Source: Prevotella sp. (GTDB taxonomy: Bacteria > Bacteroidota > Bacteroidia > Bacteroidales > Bacteroidaceae). Taken from it: a stretch of 41,181 bases of DNA. Every line of letters begins with the position of its first letter. Position 1 is the stretch's first letter. The position numbers were made by a program, and so were the translations under genes. Below are positions 32,519 through 40,517 of this stretch, in pieces. Location: assembly GCA_017471245.1 (NCBI GenBank), contig JAFUVB010000012.1, positions 1-41,181 of the forward strand, given 5' to 3'. The notes below the pieces were generated by a model, which was not told the DNA's origin, did no database searches, and saw only the letters and a list, made by a program, of their open reading frames with translations.

Positions 32519-33448
32519 TCAGCTAAGTTTCATCTGCTCACCGAACTCCTTGCTCACCGAATTGCTGATGCTCTGGCAGCAGTTGGCCGAGAAAAGCTGT
32601 GCGCAACGGATGATGTCGTCCCACTGCTTCTCGGTGAGTCCTTGCAGCAACATCTCGCGCGTGATGCCGTATTTCACAAGTCCGTAAACCAGTCCGGCGT
32701 TGAAATTGTCACCTGCACCTACGGTGCTCACCGTCGGCGTGTCAATCACCGGATAGTCTTTCTTCAGCATTTGCGTGCGCAATGCCACGGGTTCCGCGCC
32801 CTGAGTATAGATGAACTGTCGGCAATAGAAGGAGATATCCGAATGATAGATGCGGTCGGCATCGTCTTTTCTGAACACCACCTTGAAGTCTTCCTTCGAA
32901 CCTCTCACAATGTCAGACATCTCCAGGTTCTCCAAGAGATTTGAAGTAATCTTCATCACCTCATGCTGATGGGCGGGGCGGAAGTTCACGTCGTAGTAAA
33001 GGATGGCACCATGCTGGCGCGCATAGTCGAGAAAGGCGAACACCTGTTGGCGGATAACGGGGTTCACGGCATAATAGGAGCCGAACATCACGATGTCGTC
33101 TGCCTGCACGTCGGGATACACGAAGTCGAGCCTGTCATGTGGATGATCCTTATAGAAGAGGTATTCTGCGTCGTTGTTCTCGTCGAGAAACGCCAGCGAC
33201 ACGGGCGACTTGGAGTCGGGAAACACATTCACGCTGTCGGCATTCACGCCGTTCTCCTGCAGGAATCCGATGATCTGGCGCCCCACACGGTCGTTGCCCG
33301 TCTCGCTGATGAACGATGCGTTCACGCCGCAGCGCCCTAATGAGATGATTCCATTGAACACGCTGCCGCCCGGAACGGCACCTATCGGCTGTCCGTTCTT
33401 GAAGATGATGTCGAGCACCGTCTCCCCTATTCCTATTACTTTCCGCAT
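32519..33448 (-). CDS. PfkB-family carbohydrate kinase
   Basis: 309 residues from ATG 33448. An ATG five codons earlier lies almost at the predicted transcription start. GETVLDIIFKNGQPIGAVPGG (split: GETVLDIIFKNG, AVPGGSVFN) is the sugar-binding start; VSTVGAGDNFNAGLVYGL holds the anion hole and catalytic Asp of the PfkB family. The pattern is closest to fructokinase-like members, but sugar specificity (fructose, ribose, others) cannot be set from sequence. First gene before fprA. Confidence 0.88.
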   Translation of the reverse strand: MRKVIGIGETVLDIIFKNGQPIGAVPGGSVFNGIISLGRCGVNASFISETGNDRVGRQIIGFLQENGVNADSVNVFPDSKSPVSLAFLDENNDAEYLFYKDHPHDRLDFVYPDVQADDIVMFGSYYAVNPVIRQQVFAFLDYARQHGAILYYDVNFRPAHQHEVMKITSNLLENLEMSDIVRGSKEDFKVVFRKDDADRIYHSDISFYCRQFIYTQGAEPVALRTQMLKKDYPVIDTPTVSTVGAGDNFNAGLVYGLVKYGITREMLLQGLTEKQWDDIIRCAQLFSANCCQSISNSVSKEFGEQMKLS

Positions 33449-33474
33449 TTTCGTATCCTTCAATTTCGCGTCCG

Positions 33475-33506
33475 CAAAATTAAAAATTATTCATGAGACA
33501 ACCAAA
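33475..33506 (-). promoter_or_regulatory. Promoter of the PfkB kinase-fprA unit
   Basis: Minus strand TTTG (33506-33503), 20 bp, TAATTTTG (33482-33475), 26 bp before ATG 33448. Confidence 0.75.
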
Positions 33507-33551
33507 CGAACCCCTTTTCTTAACTCCATTTAACGTCTTCGCCCGCCGCGC

Positions 33552-35156
33552 CTACTTGCCTGCCGCGTGGTCGGTCACCCACTGCCAGCACCGGTCGCGC
33601 CCTTGCAGCACATCGTCCCAAGTTTCTTTGATGAGCACGTCGGGCATGAGCTCCGCCTCTTCCAGCTTGCTGCGGTCGGGACGGAAGCAGGCGCGATGGC
33701 TCACCATGCCTTGTATGCCGGTATTGGGCAGTTGCCACGACAGGGCTGAGCTGTAGTTGCTCGGGCGGTAGCTGCCTTTCGTGCCTATCACCTTGCCTAT
33801 GCCGTTGTCTCTTGCCATGAGAATGATGTCGGCTGCCGCACTGAACGTCTTCTCGTTCTGCAGGAAATACACGTCGCCGCTGAAGATTCGGCGGCTGCTC
33901 AGGTTATAGAGTTCTGAATTATCTTCCACTCCGCTGAACCCTTCAGGCACAACCATCAGCGCTGAGAATGCCTTGTCGGTGTCGGCATCATAGAGCAGGT
34001 CGCTGCTGAATATGCCGTCGTTGGCTTGTTTCACGCGCCGGATGTCGCCGTCAGCTTCGGCTGCATAGAACTGCTGATACAGTGGCGAATAGCGGATTGC
34101 CTCGCTCACGCACTTCAATTGGCGGATGGGATAGAGCCAACTGAGCAGTTCGTAGCTGATCAGCGAGCATCCGCCGCTGTTGTCGCGCAGGTCCACCACC
34201 AACGTCTTGATCTCCAAGTCGGCCACATCGGTGAAAAAGTCCTTGAGGAACTCATGGAAATTGGGCTTTCCCTTGAAGCTGTTGGTGAGCTCCTCGGTAA
34301 TGGGAACGCCGCGCATGCCCAGTATCAGCAGCGTGGTATAGGGGTCGAAGCAGGTGTTCAGCTGCAGATAGGCGATGCTTCGGTCCTCATCGATCGATGC
34401 AACGAAGGGGTCTGAAGTGTTCGTCCGTGGTGTTTCCGTCGCCTCGCGCCTGCCTCTCGGTTTTGCCTTCCTGAGCTCTGCATGCCCGTTCAGCGGCCTC
34501 ACCATGGCGGTCATGCCATTCTTGAACGTGATCATCAGCGTGGAATCCTTTCGCCAGAACGGTTTGTCGGTCCAATAGCTAAGGTTTGGAAACACATAGT
34601 CGCGCAACCGCTGCTCACGGTCGGCGGCATTCTCATAGCTGAAATCGTTGCGGAAGGCATCCACCACCTCGCCCACCGGCACGCCGTTGATATGGTTGAT
34701 CTCCTGACCCAAATAGATGACGGTCTGCTCCGTACCCTTCCACAGGTAGTAATGCCCGTCTTGCTGATAATAGGTCACGGGATAAACGGCGCTGTTGTCA
34801 TACATCATCGACGTCACCATCGTGTGTCCGTCGTGCATCTTCGTGAAGATTCCTTGCAGATAGCGCATCAGCTGCTTGCTGTCTTTCATGCCTTGCGCCT
34901 CCTGATAGCCCTTGCGGGTCATCTCGGCTATGCTGAACGGTGCCTGCATGCCGTCGGCAAAGGCGGGGTGAGACTCTTTCAGCAGCTGCATTGCCAGCAG
35001 GAAATCCTTCTGAAAGGCATTGCCCTTCTGATAGTCGCCGCTGTTCTCCACGCCCTGATGATGATAAACCACCTGGTTCATCAGCACATCCTGCGCGGAA
35101 ACACCCCTCGCAACCGCCAACAGGATAAGCAAAGCGACAGCCTTCCATGTTTTCAT
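33552..35156 (-). CDS. Exported S41-family (C-terminal processing type) peptidase
   Basis: 534 residues with a signal peptide (MKTWKAVALLILLAVARG, cut near VSA-Q). GIFTKMHDGHTMV is typical of the S41 N-terminal part; LVVDLRDNSGG and the Ser region NEKTFSAAADIIL (S/T then SAA) match the S41 core, although the usual FSAAE is FSAAA here, so activity is not assured. The C-terminus repeats a Pro-rich strand near PDVLIKETWDDV. Bacteroidetes encode many such proteins of unclear substrate. The promoter box ends only 4 bp before the ATG, so the mRNA may be leaderless. Confidence 0.8.
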   Translation of the reverse strand: MKTWKAVALLILLAVARGVSAQDVLMNQVVYHHQGVENSGDYQKGNAFQKDFLLAMQLLKESHPAFADGMQAPFSIAEMTRKGYQEAQGMKDSKQLMRYLQGIFTKMHDGHTMVTSMMYDNSAVYPVTYYQQDGHYYLWKGTEQTVIYLGQEINHINGVPVGEVVDAFRNDFSYENAADREQRLRDYVFPNLSYWTDKPFWRKDSTLMITFKNGMTAMVRPLNGHAELRKAKPRGRREATETPRTNTSDPFVASIDEDRSIAYLQLNTCFDPYTTLLILGMRGVPITEELTNSFKGKPNFHEFLKDFFTDVADLEIKTLVVDLRDNSGGCSLISYELLSWLYPIRQLKCVSEAIRYSPLYQQFYAAEADGDIRRVKQANDGIFSSDLLYDADTDKAFSALMVVPEGFSGVEDNSELYNLSSRRIFSGDVYFLQNEKTFSAAADIILMARDNGIGKVIGTKGSYRPSNYSSALSWQLPNTGIQGMVSHRACFRPDRSKLEEAELMPDVLIKETWDDVLQGRDRCWQWVTDHAAGK

Positions 35157-35160
35157 ACCA

Positions 35161-35192
35161 CAAAAATAAGCATTAATCTTGGAAACACCAAA
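35161..35192 (-). promoter_or_regulatory. Promoter of the S41 peptidase gene
   Basis: Minus strand TTTG (35192-35189), 20 bp, TATTTTTG (35168-35161). The ATG (35156) starts 4 bp later, closer than in any other gene of this window. Confidence 0.7.
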
Positions 35193-35324
35193 TTATTCGG
35201 CAAGTATTTGCCGCAGTGGTTACAAACGCACGCCTTCGCGCGTCATATCTCTGACAGCGCAACCACCACGCAAAGCGCTCTGCGCGCCAATGAACAGGAT
35301 TATGATCATAAAAAACTAATCAAT

Positions 35325-35972
35325 ATGAAGAAACTGATATGTCTGACCATCCTCTCACTCTGCATCACCACCCATCTGAAGGCGCAGGAGATTGACGAGG
35401 GAAGCATGAAGAAAGCAACGGGCTGGGTTACAAGTCTGCAGCTCAACGACAAGGCCAAGGAAGAACGCCTCATACGTGTCATCGCAACACACCTTGTTGC
35501 CATTCGCGACTGGCATAACGACCACGGAAACATGATTCCCGATGGCGCCATCAATCCTCTGACAGGAAAGAAACTGTCATCACTCGACCGCATGGTGATT
35601 GCCGACTCTTCGCAGCCGGCTTCCATAAGACAGGCGCTCTTAGACGGACTCAATGCCGACCTGACACCCGAACAGGTGGAGCAGGTGCTCGACCTTTACA
35701 CCGTGGGGAAGGTGGCTTTCACCATGAAAGCCTACAAGGAAATGGTGCCCGACATGACGGCTGAGGATGAAGCGGTGCTCACGAAAAACCTGAAAGAGGC
35801 GCGACTCATGGCTGTCGACTACAAGAACATGAAGGAAATATCCGCCATCTTCGAAATCTTCAAAACCAAGAACGAGCAGTATTTCACCAACAGCGGAAGA
35901 GATTGGCGCACCATGTACAGCGCTTACGTGAAAAAGCTGAAAGCCCAGAAAGAAGCCGAGAAGAACAAATAG
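35325..35972 (+). CDS. Secreted DUF3826 protein
   Basis: 215 residues from ATG 35325 with a signal peptide (MKKLICLTILSLCITTHLKA). The mature part begins with KKATGWVTSLQLNDKAKEER, a mark of DUF3826, and is almost entirely helical and charged, ending in a Lys/Glu-rich tail. The family is found in Bacteroidetes, often near polysaccharide-use genes, and has no established activity. The open frame extends far upstream to 34482 but that part is antisense to the S41 gene. Divergent from the S41 gene with a 168-bp gap; no clear promoter box was found on this side. Confidence 0.82.
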   Translation: MKKLICLTILSLCITTHLKAQEIDEGSMKKATGWVTSLQLNDKAKEERLIRVIATHLVAIRDWHNDHGNMIPDGAINPLTGKKLSSLDRMVIADSSQPASIRQALLDGLNADLTPEQVEQVLDLYTVGKVAFTMKAYKEMVPDMTAEDEAVLTKNLKEARLMAVDYKNMKEISAIFEIFKTKNEQYFTNSGRDWRTMYSAYVKKLKAQKEAEKNK

Positions 35973-36052
35973 CCGCTCATGCTTCATCATTGGCAGATAT
36001 AGGGTTCCCCTGATATCTCGGAGATGCGTTTTTTCAGATTATGTCAGGTCGT

Positions 36053-36093
36053 GAGAACTCTACTGATTACACAGAGAACTCTACTGATTACAC
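36053..36093. repeat. Direct repeat, two identical 20-bp copies
   Basis: GAGAACTCTACTGATTACAC at 36053-36072 and again at 36074-36093, one base apart (21-bp period). Confidence 0.9.
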
Positions 36094-36134
36094 TGAAATC
36101 ATCTCTCGGAATAAAAAAGTGAAGAATCCATCCC

Positions 36135-36508
36135 AATGTCACTTTTTGCCGTATCCTTTTGATTACAAACAAGTTACATAGGGTGACATTGAAATTTTCA
36201 ATGTCACTCAATGTCATGTCTTCATCACTACGATGTCATTTATTCAACATCATAATGTCACTTATTTATCATTGTAATGCCATTTCTTCATCATCGTGTT
36301 TTGCATTGCCGTCGTAAAAAAATACACTCTTCAAAAGTAAAACAACTTGTTTTACCTCCTTAAAACTATGCTTTCATTCTCTAATAGCTGCACTCCACAA
36401 CCCAAAACAACTTGTTTCCCTCCCATAAAAACAAAGTGACATTGAATCATTCAATGTCACCCAATCCATCATACTGTATATCAGACACTTAAAACAAAAA
36501 GTGACATT
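36135..36508. repeat. GTGACATT octamer family with two 25-bp palindromes
   Basis: Perfect GTGACATT or its complement occurs at 36135, 36183, 36200, 36254, 36436, 36453 and 36501, with several one-base variants. Two pairs form palindromes with 12-bp perfect arms and a single central base: 36183-36207 and 36436-36460 (GTGACATTGAA arms). The form suits a dimeric DNA-binding protein. Confidence 0.85.
36339..36417. repeat. Two AAACAACTTGTTT palindromes
   Basis: AAAACAACTTGTTTT (36339-36353) and AAAACAACTTGTTT (36404-36417), each a palindrome around a central C, followed by similar CCTCC-type sequence. They lie between the two GTGACATT palindromes. Confidence 0.75.
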
Positions 36509-36533
36509 TACATGTTATTAGCTTTTCATCCCT

Positions 36534-36938
36534 TCATTGTGACTCCAGTATCTCCAGCATCTCGGCAGGGGTCACCACAATAGGCGTTCTGGGGAAGTGC
36601 TTCTTGTTGCCCGTCACCAGATAGGCATCGTCCTTCGAGAGCGCAACTTCATAGAACACAACGTCTTTCGGGTCGGGAAAATGCTCCTGGGACGGAACTC
36701 GCTCGCCATGAATTCCGTTCATAAGCACTCTGTCTATTGCCCACTTTATTAGATGTTCTGGGATATCGAACTTCTTACGATGCAACACCTCAGTATATTC
36801 ATCAATCATCTCATCGCTATAAACAGGCTTGATTCTCCCATCCAGAACAGCAGCCCAGACCATTGAGGTCGCCGCCAAAGGATTCTTTGTAATGTAAGCT
36901 GACACAATAACGTTTGTGTCGATAACTGCATAAATCAT
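36534..36938 (-). CDS. PIN-domain toxin
   Basis: 134 residues. YAVIDTNVIVSAY gives the first acidic residue of the PIN nuclease site; YSDEMIDEYTEVLHR, HFPDPKDVVFYEVAL and AYLVTGNKKHFP supply the remaining acidic positions (Asp/Glu and a final Asn/Asp area). PIN proteins of this putative-toxin family cut RNA. The gene overlaps the upstream antitoxin gene by 4 bp. A PIN toxin beside a RelB/DinJ antitoxin is a less usual pairing, since DinJ normally goes with YafQ. Located next to the repeat-rich region, which may hold regulator sites. Confidence 0.85.
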   Translation of the reverse strand: MIYAVIDTNVIVSAYITKNPLAATSMVWAAVLDGRIKPVYSDEMIDEYTEVLHRKKFDIPEHLIKWAIDRVLMNGIHGERVPSQEHFPDPKDVVFYEVALSKDDAYLVTGNKKHFPRTPIVVTPAEMLEILESQ

Positions 36939-37243
36939 ACCGCAGCTTTCTTTCTATCCGCCATTTCCTCGCGTGCCAAGCGGATTTCCTCATTTATTTC
37001 TTCCATCGTCAGTTCAGGGCGTTCACTGGCGGCTACTTGATTGCGGAATTCGTAGAAGTCTCTCAGCACATTATCCTCGGTTGGGTATGCTGAAATCTTA
37101 AAGGGAATACTCCTGGTCTTAACCACCGCATTTACAAACACGTTGATGGCGGTGTTGACGCTCATGCCAATCTCATTGCAGAGTTCGTTGAACTGCTTCT
37201 TCAGTTGTGAGTCCATCCTCACGGTCATTGATACTTGTGCCAT
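36935..37243 (-). CDS. RelB/DinJ-family antitoxin
   Basis: 102 residues. AQVSMTVRMDSQLKKQFNEL starts a ribbon-helix-helix domain (strand, then helices with GMSVNTAINVFVNAVV), the DinJ/RelB form that binds operator DNA as a dimer. The C-terminal half (MEEINEEIRLAREEMADRKK) is helical and would neutralise the toxin. It is first in a two-gene unit with the PIN toxin (4-bp overlap) and probably represses it. A -7 box TATATTTG (37271-37264) lies 20 bp upstream. Confidence 0.87.
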   Translation of the reverse strand: MAQVSMTVRMDSQLKKQFNELCNEIGMSVNTAINVFVNAVVKTRSIPFKISAYPTEDNVLRDFYEFRNQVAASERPELTMEEINEEIRLAREEMADRKKAAV

Positions 37244-37263
37244 AATTCTTTATATTTACGCTG

Positions 37264-37271
37264 CAAATATA
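37264..37271 (-). promoter_or_regulatory. -7 box of the RelB-PIN operon
   Basis: Minus strand TATATTTG, 20 bp before ATG 37243; no TTTG at -33 was found. Confidence 0.55.
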
Positions 37272-37448
37272 AACAATTTATTTCACTATGACACCATTAT
37301 GACGTAATTATTGTAATATTTAACATTCCTACTCTGTTCCTTACAGTTGACTGTTAAGGATTCACTGAGTCGGTTCTATTATCATTTTTTGTAACCAAGG
37401 AACCGCATCCCATGATTTAACGGTGATTTTGGGTTATCTCAGGATCGG

Positions 37449-37961
37449 TCACTCTGTTTTTTGAAATGTAATTTTTATAGTATCATTAATCACAGGATCG
37501 TTTTTATACAATATATAATTAGAGGGAATCATATAGAAGGATACTGTATCATTATCAATTTTTGTTTTATAGATAATGTCGAACATCTGTTTTACAACTT
37601 TCTCTTTCTTACCAAATAATTCATAGCTGGTATAAGTTTGAGCTGATTGTCCGAATGATTTCCCTTTTTCCTTTACGGGAATCATTGAGATAGTGGAAGA
37701 AGATGGCACAATACGTAGTGAATCCGGGTAAATGGAGAACCCTTTGCCTTGCAAAGTAGTGGAAAGAACAAGTCTATACGCATAGGTTGAGTCACCTTCC
37801 CATCTGCATTCAAGATATGATTGATCATTATTTGGCATTATGTATTTCTTTCTTTCACCATCAAGCAACATGAACCTGATTTTTATTACCTTAAAACCAA
37901 AAGTGCAAAAACAAATGCAAATAATACTTATTATCTTAAACCATTGTCTTTTTAAAAACAT
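37449..37961 (-). CDS. Hypothetical membrane-anchored protein
   Basis: 170 residues, no family recognised. Residues 8-24 (FKIISIICICFCTFGFK) form one membrane segment or an uncleaved signal; the rest is beta-rich and polar (STTLQGKGFSIYPDSLRI, KITFQKTE) and would face outside. Base composition is more AT-rich than the core genes. It lies 61 bp downstream of the restriction endonuclease gene on the same strand, and could be a passenger of that locus. Confidence 0.6.
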   Translation of the reverse strand: MFLKRQWFKIISIICICFCTFGFKVIKIRFMLLDGERKKYIMPNNDQSYLECRWEGDSTYAYRLVLSTTLQGKGFSIYPDSLRIVPSSSTISMIPVKEKGKSFGQSAQTYTSYELFGKKEKVVKQMFDIIYKTKIDNDTVSFYMIPSNYILYKNDPVINDTIKITFQKTE

Positions 37962-38022
37962 AATGAAACTGTTATATTAAACTTGTAAATAGCACCACTT
38001 AGAGTAACCGGGGGACGAATCA

Positions 38023-39015
38023 TCACTTGTGAATCTCCAAGAACTTATACCCGTTGAGGTGCATCATGTGATTGGGTTCGTTGGCAAACCACACCTCCGT
38101 TTCCCAGGCAATCTCCTTCAAATGCTTCAAACCTTCCGTTTTGGTAAGGAATGCTGTAACATACACAACGCTTGCCTCGCAATTGGCCACGAGTTGTTTC
38201 AGAGAACTGACACGCTCATTGTTCATCGGGTTTGAAGAGTGATATGCCTCAATCAGAAACAGCAGATTCTTCTCGCGGCTATAGGCTACAATATCAGGCA
38301 ACGTGCCATGCTCCAATGTGATATGGAGCTGCTTCAATGCCTCTGCGTCGCGATGAAGATATTTATCGATGCTGTCACCGATATAAAGGACTTCAGCACC
38401 CATGCCATACACAGACAGGAAATCCTCAACGATTTTCTTCTGTAGCAGGTTATGCTCGCCTGTTGACAACTCCAATGTCACTCCAGAAGGCAAGGTGACG
38501 GGAATACGTTCCATTGCACGCTTCTTTTCAAGCTCTTCTTTTGCTTTAAGGTGTATTTCAATGAATTTGAATAGTTGAGTTTCCCATTTGCTGGTACCAT
38601 ACGCTTTCAGTAGGTTCGCAAACGGTGCACTCAGCGTATAACCGCGATTGGGATCATTGGTAGCAGCCTGATCTAACTCAGAGGAGTTTATCACAAGTCC
38701 CTCATCAAGCAGCGGTTTCAAATCCTTGCGGCGAATATCATCGTAAGAACCTGATGAAATTTCCTCGCCGTAGTGTTTGTTCTCAAACTTAATGATGTCC
38801 CTCGTTTTCAGGTAACTGCCATCCATAACTGACTTGGCCTCCTTGAACGACTTTACAATCTGTCCTGCGGCCAAGCATGCGCCAGCCATCTTCTCTCGCC
38901 TGCGGTCGGAAGGAAGCGTGTCAACAGGGATTCCTACGGCCATTAATATGTCAAGCATGTCAGAATACAACTTCTGGACTTGCTCACTTTTACCTTCTGT
39001 AAATTTTATACGCAT
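38023..39015 (-). CDS. Type II restriction endonuclease, BsuBI/PstI-like
   Basis: 330 residues. The C-terminal half has GAEVLYIGDSIDKYLH, then LPDIVAYSREKNLLFLIEA, VVYVTAFLTKTEG and IAWETEVWFANEPNHMMH, the conserved series of the BsuBI/PstI family (PD-(D/E)xK-type fold). The N-terminal half is helical and would hold DNA contacts. BsuBI and PstI cut CTGCAG and are paired with adenine methyltransferases; here the partner overlapping by 10 bp is a C5-cytosine methyltransferase, so the recognition site may differ. No frameshift seen; probably active. Confidence 0.88.
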   Translation of the reverse strand: MRIKFTEGKSEQVQKLYSDMLDILMAVGIPVDTLPSDRRREKMAGACLAAGQIVKSFKEAKSVMDGSYLKTRDIIKFENKHYGEEISSGSYDDIRRKDLKPLLDEGLVINSSELDQAATNDPNRGYTLSAPFANLLKAYGTSKWETQLFKFIEIHLKAKEELEKKRAMERIPVTLPSGVTLELSTGEHNLLQKKIVEDFLSVYGMGAEVLYIGDSIDKYLHRDAEALKQLHITLEHGTLPDIVAYSREKNLLFLIEAYHSSNPMNNERVSSLKQLVANCEASVVYVTAFLTKTEGLKHLKEIAWETEVWFANEPNHMMHLNGYKFLEIHK

Positions 39016-40040
39016 ACGGTATCAAATAAAGTCTGTCCTTGGAAAATGTTGATTTCTCTGATTTCCGCTTCCATCTTTGGTGAAGAATGGTAAGTGTCCT
39101 TCAACGCTAATGCCAGTTTGTATGCCAGTAGTGGAGGTACTGCATTACCTATCTGATAGAACTGTCGCGTTTCTGTACCGCAAAATTCAAACCAATCTGG
39201 GAAACTCTGTAGGCGCGCAGCCTCACGAACCTCAATCCTGCGACGCCGCCCATCAGGCAACTTCACGCGTTGCATATCGCTCGTTGCTCCTGCCAGATTG
39301 CGGCAGGTAATGGTACGGGCAGGTTTGTCTGGATGCAGGTCACGAGGATTGATACAATGCGACTTCTCTTCATAGACAGCAATGTAGCGTTCTTGCTCTG
39401 GAGTCAGAAATTTACTGTTCTCATCAGACTTAGTCATCAAGTCGCCTATGGCCTCGACTACAGTAACCTTCTTCTGCTCTTTCCTGGGGAACCTGAATGT
39501 AGAGCGATGGCCTACGCAGATAAGCCGCTCACGGTTTTGCGGCACACCGTAATCAACAGCATTCACTATTCTGTATTCCACGACATATCCCAATTTGCGA
39601 AGTTCGGCTACGACAAGTTCAAGATACCACTTGTGGCGACCCAAGATGTTTGCCACGTTTTCGAACATGAATACTTTGGGCTTCAGACGCTTCACGGCAT
39701 CAATGAATACGGGGAAACCATCACGTGCATCCTCAATGCCTTTCTGGTTGCCAAAACGGCTGAAAGGCTGGCAGGGAGGACCTCCTATGATAATGTCTAT
39801 CTTGTCGGATTCTGGATAGTTGAAGCCTACCTCTAAGAACTGATTATAGCATGTACCCTTCAAATTCTTATTATAGGTATCTACAGCGGCATCAACCATT
39901 TCGTAGCCAATGGTACGGAAGCCTGCTGCTTCGAAGCCAAGAGACAAACCGCCACACCCCGCAAACAAGTCGAGCACTACAGCCTCTTCTTCAATCTTTG
40001 GGGTAAGCCTGTCGTGTATGAGGTAACTATATTCTGTCAT
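39006..40040 (-). CDS. C5-cytosine DNA methyltransferase
   Basis: 344 residues. Motif I VLDLFAGCGGLSLGFE, motif IV GGPPCQPFSRFG with the catalytic Cys, motif VI FENV, motif VIII QNRERLICVG, motif IX VREAARLQSFPDWF and motif X QIGNAVPPLLAYK are all present. The variable region between VIII and IX is of moderate size and gives target choice. It is upstream of and overlaps the endonuclease gene, so the two form a type II restriction-modification unit in which the methyltransferase is made first. A -7 box TAATTTTG (40068-40061) lies 20 bp before ATG 40040. Confidence 0.94.
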   Translation of the reverse strand: MTEYSYLIHDRLTPKIEEEAVVLDLFAGCGGLSLGFEAAGFRTIGYEMVDAAVDTYNKNLKGTCYNQFLEVGFNYPESDKIDIIIGGPPCQPFSRFGNQKGIEDARDGFPVFIDAVKRLKPKVFMFENVANILGRHKWYLELVVAELRKLGYVVEYRIVNAVDYGVPQNRERLICVGHRSTFRFPRKEQKKVTVVEAIGDLMTKSDENSKFLTPEQERYIAVYEEKSHCINPRDLHPDKPARTITCRNLAGATSDMQRVKLPDGRRRRIEVREAARLQSFPDWFEFCGTETRQFYQIGNAVPPLLAYKLALALKDTYHSSPKMEAEIREINIFQGQTLFDTVCV

Positions 40041-40060
40041 CTATTCAAATATCTTTGCTG

Positions 40061-40068
40061 CAAAATTA
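40061..40068 (-). promoter_or_regulatory. -7 box of the restriction-modification operon
   Basis: Minus strand TAATTTTG, 20 bp before ATG 40040; only a TTTC lies upstream at a longer distance. Confidence 0.5.
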
Positions 40069-40291
40069 CGAAATTTCTGTGATACTATGATGAAAGTCAA
40101 CAGAAAATATACGTATTTTTTAATAGATGAGACAGGAAATGGCAATCAGGGCCTACCCCATTCCGTTCTAATATATGTTGTGCAATCACTGACAGAAGTG
40201 TCTATTTTGAAGAAATCTATTCCCATTTTCAACAGATATTCTTTTATAATAGAAAAGTTCAGCCTGTCTTTTATTCTTCTATTATTATATA

Positions 40292-40505
40292 ATCAGGGGA
40301 CGGTTCTGTGATCATTTTGTTTTTCTGAATGGATCCAAATGAAACGTCCGCAAGCATTGAAGGATTGCGGAATTCCGCATTTCTTTTGTTGTCGCAGTCT
40401 TCATACATATATATTAGTTAGATGTTTTTCGATGACAAAGTTACAGACTTTTTCTCAAACTACCAAATATATCCGATTAAAATGATCACGGAACCGTCCC
40501 CTGAT
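40292..40505. mobile_element. MITE-like element with 27-bp inverted ends
   Basis: The ends 40292-40318 and 40479-40505 are inverted copies with one mismatch and share ATCAGGGGACGGTTC. The word GGGGACGGTTCTGTG is familiar to me from IS200/REP-associated transposase neighbourhoods. The 160-bp inside has no transposase but keeps a promoter (TTTG 40467-40464, 20 bp, TAACTTTG 40443-40436, leftward) and a short frame (ATG 40404 to 40312, 30 codons). No target duplication was identified. Most likely a non-autonomous deletion derivative. Confidence 0.65.
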
Positions 40506-40517
40506 CATTCTTATTAA

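Larger units (their letters stand above)
35973..36533. other. Repeat-rich intergenic region
   Basis: 560 bp with no supported gene. It holds a 20-bp tandem duplication, seven perfect GTGACATT octamers, two 25-bp palindromes and two AAACAACTTGTTT palindromes, all listed separately. Confidence 0.7.

Noticed and set aside
34482-35324. Long upstream extension of the DUF3826 frame
   Set aside because: Antisense to the S41 gene; the signal peptide marks ATG 35325 as the start.
36001-36533. CRISPR array
   Set aside because: The repeats are short (8-25 bp), unevenly spaced and in both orientations, with no cas genes.
40087-40311. 74-codon frame starting MMKVNRKYTYFLIDETGN
   Set aside because: The start recalls DUF3800 but the rest does not, and it ends inside the MITE-like inverted repeat; at most a remnant.
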